From contig NZ_CALART010000110.1 of the NCBI RefSeq assembly GCF_937888285.1, forward strand, positions 79,821 to 143,820: a stretch of 64,000 nt of DNA, read 5' to 3'. The translations under genes and the position numbers were made by a program. Origin of the DNA: an uncultured Aquimonas sp. Its GTDB lineage: Bacteria > Pseudomonadota > Gammaproteobacteria > Xanthomonadales > Xanthomonadaceae. The notes under the pieces were generated by a model, which saw only the letters and a program-made list of their open reading frames with translations, was not told where the DNA came from and did not search any database. Below, in pieces: positions 59,943-64,000 of the stretch (the stretch's first letter is position 1; each line of letters begins with the position of its first letter).

Positions 59943-60437
59943 TCAGCACTCCAGGCCGCGCGAGCGCGATGCGCGGTCCCGCAGGTTGAGGCGAGCCTGG
60001 CCGAGGACCAGCGCGTCACCATCGGGAAGTGACATGGCCACTGCGACGCATGCCGTCGTGATCTGGTCGAGCTCGAACATCGGGTTCGGGAACCGGTTCC
60101 AGGGCGCGCGATGCGCCGCCATGACGAGCTCGAACTGCACCGCCCAGATGTCGCAGCTGCGGCGTTCGGTTCTCGGGTTGCGCAGCGTCAGTTGGGTCAC
60201 CAAGTACTCGACGATGCGGCGCTGGCTTGGCATGTCGCGGAAGGCCAGCGAGACGCAGGCACCCAGGAGGTCGGGGAAGCGGAACTTCGGCGACGTGTTG
60301 TCCGGGGACTTGAAAAGGCTGTGCAGCCAGCCGTGCTCCTCGATCCAGATGCCTGTCTGCACGGTCGGGGGGCGCACGTCGCGGTCGATCGGAGCTGGCA
60401 TCGACATTTCTCGCGGTAGGGAGAGTGCGAATTGCAT
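59943..60437 (-). CDS. Unknown protein at the head of the transfer operon, 164 aa
   Basis: ATG 60437 (TTG 60485 is a possible longer start). Soluble; SPKFRFPDLLGACVSLAFRD and QRRIVEYLVTQLTLRNPRTE look structured, and RRSCDIWAVQFELVMAAHRA is conserved-looking. No family recognised; as the first gene it may be a regulator or an assembly factor. Confidence 0.65.
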   Translation of the reverse strand: MQFALSLPREMSMPAPIDRDVRPPTVQTGIWIEEHGWLHSLFKSPDNTSPKFRFPDLLGACVSLAFRDMPSQRRIVEYLVTQLTLRNPRTERRSCDIWAVQFELVMAAHRAPWNRFPNPMFELDQITTACVAVAMSLPDGDALVLGQARLNLRDRASRSRGLEC

Positions 60438-60538
60438 CGGTGGGCCTTCTCGAAGTACGACCTTGGGTGGCGTTTTCGAGAGCAAAGGGTAGGGTCACCG
60501 AATCGGCATGTCTCCCGGAAAGTCCGGCAAGAAAGGGA

Positions 60539-60829
60539 TCAGAACCGAGGGCTCGGTGTGGCTGTAACGGGGAGCCCAAGGTTCCCAGGCTTGCGATCGG
60601 GTAAGGGCAGCAGTGGCATTGCTGTCCGAAGATCGAGGCATACATCGTCAGCAAGCTGTGCAACCGCAGGTGTGCTCTGATCGAAGGTCGCATGCAGAAG
60701 ATTGGTGGGACTGCTAAGCCAGGCCTGTTGCCGGGTGGACTGGTCTAGTTGCACCACGTGCACCTGCCGCTCGCCTGCACCCCCGAACGGCGATAAGGGG
60801 TCTTCGCCGCTTGCGACGCAAGCGGTCAT
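60539..60829 (-). CDS. Possible lipoprotein gene lacking a clear start, about 96 aa
   Basis: From ATG 60829 the product begins MTACVASGEDPLSPFGG. In frame upstream the codons read VPAPLLSTLW, so LLSTLWMTAC would be a lipobox, but no ATG or GTG precedes it before a stop. Composition (VHVVQLDQSTRQQAWLSSPT) looks like real protein. Either a small cytoplasmic protein or the remains of a lipoprotein gene whose 5' end was lost. Confidence 0.35.
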   Translation of the reverse strand: MTACVASGEDPLSPFGGAGERQVHVVQLDQSTRQQAWLSSPTNLLHATFDQSTPAVAQLADDVCLDLRTAMPLLPLPDRKPGNLGLPVTATPSPRF

Positions 60830-61005
60830 CCACAGCGTGCTAAGTAGCGGGGCAGGTACCTGCGCAGTGACGGGCCTTTAGGACTTGTTGCCTCAAAGCA
60901 GTCATGGAATCGGTGCCCGTCGGCTTCGACTCCATACGCACGCAGGTTCGCAGGCCTGGCGGCGAGCACCGCTGCACGCCCCGGCGCTTCCTAAAACGTC
61001 CGTCT

Positions 61006-61057
61006 TTACACTACGTGTAATGATGGACTTGCATCTACGCGAGATTCGCCCTAGACT
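61006..61057 (+). promoter_or_regulatory. Candidate higBA operator and promoter
   Basis: TTACAC-TAC-GTGTAA (61006-61020) is a perfect 6-bp-arm inverted repeat, a plausible HigA operator. TTGCAT (61029-61034) and TAGACT (61052-61057) are 17 bases apart; transcription would start at about the higB ATG (61064), which lacks an SD, so the message may be leaderless. Confidence 0.45.
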
Positions 61058-61063
61058 CGGCGC

Positions 61064-61360
61064 ATGGAAGTTGAGTTCGACGATCACGATCTTGACCGCC
61101 TGGAGACCGATGCCCAGTACACGGCTGGGCACTCACAGGAGGTCGTGCGTGCCTATCGAAAACGGATGCAGCAGATTCGTGCCTTCAGGGATGAGCGCGA
61201 CTTTCTGGCTGTGAGATCGCTGAACTTTGAAAAGCTCAAGGGAAACAGAGAAGGACAACATTCAATACGTCTGAATTTGCAGTGGCGGTTAGTTTTGGAA
61301 ATTCGGGGCAACCACCCCTGCAAAGTCATCGGAATTGTTGAAATTGTCGACTATCACTAA
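61064..61360 (+). CDS. higB: HigB/RelE-family toxin
   Basis: 98 residues. RSLNFEKLKGNREGQHSIRL and LQWRLVLEIRG are characteristic of the HigB branch of RelE toxins (mRNA interferases acting at the ribosome), with basic catalytic-region residues Lys/Arg/His and the end VIGIVEIVDYH. Fourteen bases before higA (toxin first, as in higBA). Third-position G+C is lower than in the transfer operon. Confidence 0.9.
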   Translation: MEVEFDDHDLDRLETDAQYTAGHSQEVVRAYRKRMQQIRAFRDERDFLAVRSLNFEKLKGNREGQHSIRLNLQWRLVLEIRGNHPCKVIGIVEIVDYH

Positions 61361-61374
61361 AAACTGGAGAAACC

Positions 61375-62493
61375 ATGAACGCACGCGTGCCCGCTGAAGT
61401 ATTCCCGCCGGGAGAGTTCCTGCGGGAGGAGCTGGAAGCGCGGGAGTGGAGCCAGCAAGAGTTGGCAGATATTCTTGACCGACCGCCGCGCTTAATTAGC
61501 GAGATCATCGCTGGGAAACGCGCCATCACGCCCGAAACCGCCAAGGGTTTGGCCGATGCCTTTGGCATGTCGCCCGACTATTGGATGAATCTGGAAAGTC
61601 AATATCAGCTCTCCAAGGTCAAACTCCCCAACGACAACGTCGCGCGCAAGGCTCGGCTGTATGACAAGTTCCCCGTGCGGGAAATGCTCCGCCGCGGTTG
61701 GGTCCGTGCCAGCGAAAACGTCGATGTGCTGGAGCAGCGCTTTTGCGCATTCTTCTCCATCCCGGACATGTCGGCGGAGCCTGAGCTCTGCCACAGCGCG
61801 AAGAAGACCCGCGCGCACTTGGACGCCAACCCGATGCAGTTGGCTTGGCTGTTCCGTGTGAAGGCTATGGCGAGCCAACAGGTGGCGCCCGCCTACTCGC
61901 GCGCCAAGCTGCTGGCGGGGGTGGATAAGCTCAAGGCGTTCACCCTCTCGCCGGAGGAGGTGCGACATGTGCCTCGTATCCTGGCTGAGGCCGGTGTTCG
62001 GCTCGTACTGGTGGAGCCCATGGCCGGCTCCAAGATGGACGGTGCCTGCTTCTGGCTCGAGGGCGACAAGCCGGTCATCGGCATGACGCTGCGCTTCGAC
62101 CGCATCGACAACTTCTGGTTCGTCCTGCGGCACGAGATCGAACACGTGCTGCGCGAGGACGGGAAGGCCAACAGCCAAGCCGTCATCGACACCGACGTGG
62201 GCGAAGACAAGGCGGAGCTGCCAGAGTGCGAACGACAGGCCAACGCGGCGGGGGCGGAGTTCTGCGTCTCGTCGGCCGAACTCGAGAACTTCATCGCGCG
62301 TGTGCAGCCATACTTTTCCGAGGAGAAGGTGCTTCGCTTCGCACAGCGAATCAACGTCCATCCGGGATTGGTGGTCGGGCAGCTCCAGCGCAAGCTGGGC
62401 CGCCATGACTTCTTGCGCAAGCACCAGGTCAAGGTGCGAGCGCTGGTGCTGCCGTCGGCTGACGCTGATGGCTGGGGCTCGTTCTCCGAGTAA
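61375..62493 (+). CDS. higA: HigA antitoxin fused to an ImmA/IrrE-like metallopeptidase domain
   Basis: 372 residues with SD GGAG. N-terminal HigA HTH (EWSQQELADILDRPPRLISE, 23-42) with YWMNLESQYQL; the C-terminal domain contains HEIEHVL (HExxH) and LPECERQANAAGAEFCV, the ImmA/IrrE (DUF955) signature. Plain HigA is about 100 residues. The peptidase domain may cleave a repressor or the protein itself on stress. Heads or joins a cluster with the following two genes. Confidence 0.9.
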   Translation: MNARVPAEVFPPGEFLREELEAREWSQQELADILDRPPRLISEIIAGKRAITPETAKGLADAFGMSPDYWMNLESQYQLSKVKLPNDNVARKARLYDKFPVREMLRRGWVRASENVDVLEQRFCAFFSIPDMSAEPELCHSAKKTRAHLDANPMQLAWLFRVKAMASQQVAPAYSRAKLLAGVDKLKAFTLSPEEVRHVPRILAEAGVRLVLVEPMAGSKMDGACFWLEGDKPVIGMTLRFDRIDNFWFVLRHEIEHVLREDGKANSQAVIDTDVGEDKAELPECERQANAAGAEFCVSSAELENFIARVQPYFSEEKVLRFAQRINVHPGLVVGQLQRKLGRHDFLRKHQVKVRALVLPSADADGWGSFSE

Positions 62494-62518
62494 TCACAAC
62501 AACGCGCTGGGAACTGCT

Positions 62519-63004
62519 ATGTCGGCTTATGCGAATCAGGTGAAGTCCTACGTCGAGCGCTATCAGGCGGAGGTCGGAGGCGACGGCTTTCTCGATCCAC
62601 ATGCGGTGGCTGAGTGGGCGTACCGCAACGGGCTTCACAAGCCCAGCGTCCGTACCGTCGTCGATGCCATCGCGGCAGATATCGCCCAGCAGTTCCGTGA
62701 GGAATACCGAACTGACGCCAAGGGCCAGCGATATCGCGCCATGCACGCTGTGCGTTCCAAGAACGGCGACAAGACGATGTCGCTTTGGGCGGACATGGAC
62801 GACGCGCGAGCGCCTCGAGACCACTTCGTGCGGTCTTTCGCGCAGCGGCGTCAGCAAATCGTCGGCGACTGTTATCAGCTCAAAACCGACGTGGACGTCT
62901 ACAACGCGAAGGACTCTGCGCAGAAGCCCATCCAGGTGCCGCTCGATTTCACGTATGACGTGGAGGAACTGCAGTTGCCCTTCCAGGGCAAGAAGGCGGC
63001 CTAA
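62519..63004 (+). CDS. Unknown protein downstream of higBA, 161 aa
   Basis: ATG 62519, 25 bases after higA. N-terminal region (YANQVKSYVERYQAEVGGDG, AEWAYRNGLHKPSVRTVVDA) is helical; residues RYRAMHAVRSKNGDKTMSLW and the tail DFTYDVEELQLPF look conserved. No signal or membrane segment. Not recognised by name; found by context beside a nuclease-like gene, so possibly a defence component. Confidence 0.7.
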   Translation: MSAYANQVKSYVERYQAEVGGDGFLDPHAVAEWAYRNGLHKPSVRTVVDAIAADIAQQFREEYRTDAKGQRYRAMHAVRSKNGDKTMSLWADMDDARAPRDHFVRSFAQRRQQIVGDCYQLKTDVDVYNAKDSAQKPIQVPLDFTYDVEELQLPFQGKKAA

Positions 63005-63029
63005 GGCGGCCCATTTCCGGAACTTCACT

Positions 63030-63896
63030 ATGCAGACCGCTCTAGCGCTGGCTGAGAATCTCAAACTGCGGCTGGCTAACGACTTCCAGCGCAAGCTCTT
63101 GGCCGCAACGATGCAGAGCGTGCAGGAGGCGTCCAACCCGCTGCGGTTGAACAACTTCTCTGCATCCTTTCGGGAACTGTTTCGCCACGTCTTGGTCGAG
63201 TTGGCTCCGGACCACCAGGTGACGGCGACTTCGTGGTTCGAGCCCGACGAGAAGAACGGCGGACGTGTGACGCGCGCGCAGAAGGTCAGCTATGTGGTCC
63301 ATGGTGGCCTCGACCCGACGTATGTCGAGGACGAACTGGGCATCGATGTCACGGCAGAGCGCATAGCGCTGCTCAAGACCCTCGACCGACTCAACAAGTT
63401 CACGCATGTGAACGAGGACTCTTTCGATTCGAGCCAGGAGGACGTCGAGCGGCACGCGTCGGCGGCCTGCGAGGCGCTTCAGTCCTTCCTCGACTGTGCA
63501 GGCGAGGCCCGCAAGCTCCTGTGCGGCAGGGTCGAGGAGCGAGTCCATGATGACGTGGTCGGTGAGGCCATCGGCGACACCATCCTCTCCCTCGACGAAA
63601 TCGCGACGCATCATTGCATCGACGACGTCGACGTTCATCAGATTGAGGTGACGTCGATGGACCACGCGGAGATTCAGTTCACTGCGTATGGCTCTGTAGG
63701 CGTCCAGCTTCAATGGGGCTCGAACAGCGACGTGCGCAGAGGTGACGGTGCGGTCATCCAGGACTCATACCCACTCACCTGCAGGTTCATCAGCCAGGTC
63801 GACAACCCTGAAGAACTTGAGATGGTCCAGGACTCACTGTGCGTCGACACGAGTTCCTGGTGGGATGACTACTACGACGAGGGAGAGCCATCGTGA
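63030..63896 (+). CDS. Putative pPIWI-associated nuclease-like/HEPN-like protein, 288 aa
   Basis: NPLRLNNFSASFRELFRHVL, TRAQKVSYVVHGGLDPTYVE and LLKTLDRLNKFTHVNED match, from memory, the predicted pPIWI-associating nuclease group. RLNKFTH also has the R-x5-H spacing of HEPN RNases. The C-terminal 90 residues are acidic and beta-rich, ending in SSWWDDYYDEGEPS. The following ORF overlaps its stop (GTGA). Strong sign of a multi-gene defence or abortive-infection unit with higBA; activity not shown. Confidence 0.6.
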   Translation: MQTALALAENLKLRLANDFQRKLLAATMQSVQEASNPLRLNNFSASFRELFRHVLVELAPDHQVTATSWFEPDEKNGGRVTRAQKVSYVVHGGLDPTYVEDELGIDVTAERIALLKTLDRLNKFTHVNEDSFDSSQEDVERHASAACEALQSFLDCAGEARKLLCGRVEERVHDDVVGEAIGDTILSLDEIATHHCIDDVDVHQIEVTSMDHAEIQFTAYGSVGVQLQWGSNSDVRRGDGAVIQDSYPLTCRFISQVDNPEELEMVQDSLCVDTSSWWDDYYDEGEPS

Positions 63897-63964
63897 GCGT
63901 CGCCACGGCCATTCAGGGCCGCAACCTGTTGTCCTTCATTTACGACGGGCGGCCTCAAATCTGA
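63893..63964 (+). pseudogene. Truncated ORF with a WYL-domain-like start
   Basis: GTG 63893 overlaps the preceding stop. The 23-residue product SVATAIQGRNLLSFIYDGRP then QI and stop resembles the start of WYL-domain proteins (I-x-x-R-N-L-L-S-F-x-Y-D-G-R-x-R). The stop falls within sequence (AATCTGAAGTGCAACA) that resembles an IS30-type end, so an insertion may have cut the gene. The window ends 36 bases later. Confidence 0.4.
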
Positions 63965-64000
63965 AGTGCAACACCTCACCCGGCGTAAGGTGCTGCGATG

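Noticed and set aside
1..64000. CRISPR arrays, rRNA and tRNA genes
   Set aside because: No regularly spaced repeats and no tRNA- or rRNA-like sequence was recognised on reading.

Overview
The window is G+C-rich DNA (about two thirds by eye) with tightly packed genes, frequent ATGA/GTGA start-stop overlaps and protein families typical of Burkholderiales/Betaproteobacteria. I read it as part of a large conjugative element, either a plasmid or an integrative element. It holds a nearly complete F-type mating-pair-formation operon, a PRTRC cassette, an actin-like partition gene, a tyrosine recombinase, SOS mutagenesis genes, H-NS and HU homologues and three toxin-antitoxin modules. No rRNA, tRNA or CRISPR array was found. 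Relaxase, coupling protein and replication initiator are not visible and may lie outside.

Layout. 1-1590: 3' part of a UvrD-like helicase. 1824-3637: umuC and a umuD homologue that has lost its catalytic dyad, under a candidate LexA box. 3774-5395: three small unknown genes and radC. 5709-12059: the PRTRC cassette (ParB-like protein, E, C, a small extra ORF, F, B, A, ThiF). 12207-16093: a second UvrD-like helicase, a CoiA-like nuclease candidate and small unknowns. 16159-17612: PIN toxin with HTH antitoxin. 17808-26951: accessory genes including a PAPS-reductase-like PP-loop protein, H-NS, HU, a RecE-like nuclease, an RNA-polymerase-alpha-CTD-like protein and an SRAP protein. 27223-29188: an IS1634-like insertion sequence with exact 5-bp target duplication and a frameshifted transposase. 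29533-32866: Sel1 protein, Xre-RES toxin-antitoxin pair and integrase. 34011-36375: actin-like PRTRC protein D, a small partner, a CFI-box protein and a Cas4-like nuclease. 36377-38977: S49 protease and small membrane or secreted proteins. 38997-60437: 23 minus-strand genes, transcribed from right to left, encoding the conjugation apparatus. 61064-63964: HigBA with an ImmA/IrrE-like domain, two further genes and a truncated WYL-like ORF, possibly a defence module.

How the genes fit together. The transfer operon encodes pilin, outer-membrane core, assembly ATPase, pilus-assembly proteins and three thioredoxin-fold or disulfide-related factors. The PRTRC cassette looks like a bacterial ubiquitin-like pathway: protein C is a small beta-grasp candidate ending in Gly, ThiF is E1-like, protein B carries an E2-like N-x7-C motif, and protein A carries a full JAMM deconjugase motif. 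These sit beside a ParB-domain protein and, 22 kb away, an actin-like protein. This is the most interesting system in the window: it is named in family databases, but I know of no experimental function. Recurrent non-coding signals (a 22-bp repeat in three copies and a shared hairpin leader ahead of several minus-strand genes) suggest element-wide regulation or maintenance sites.
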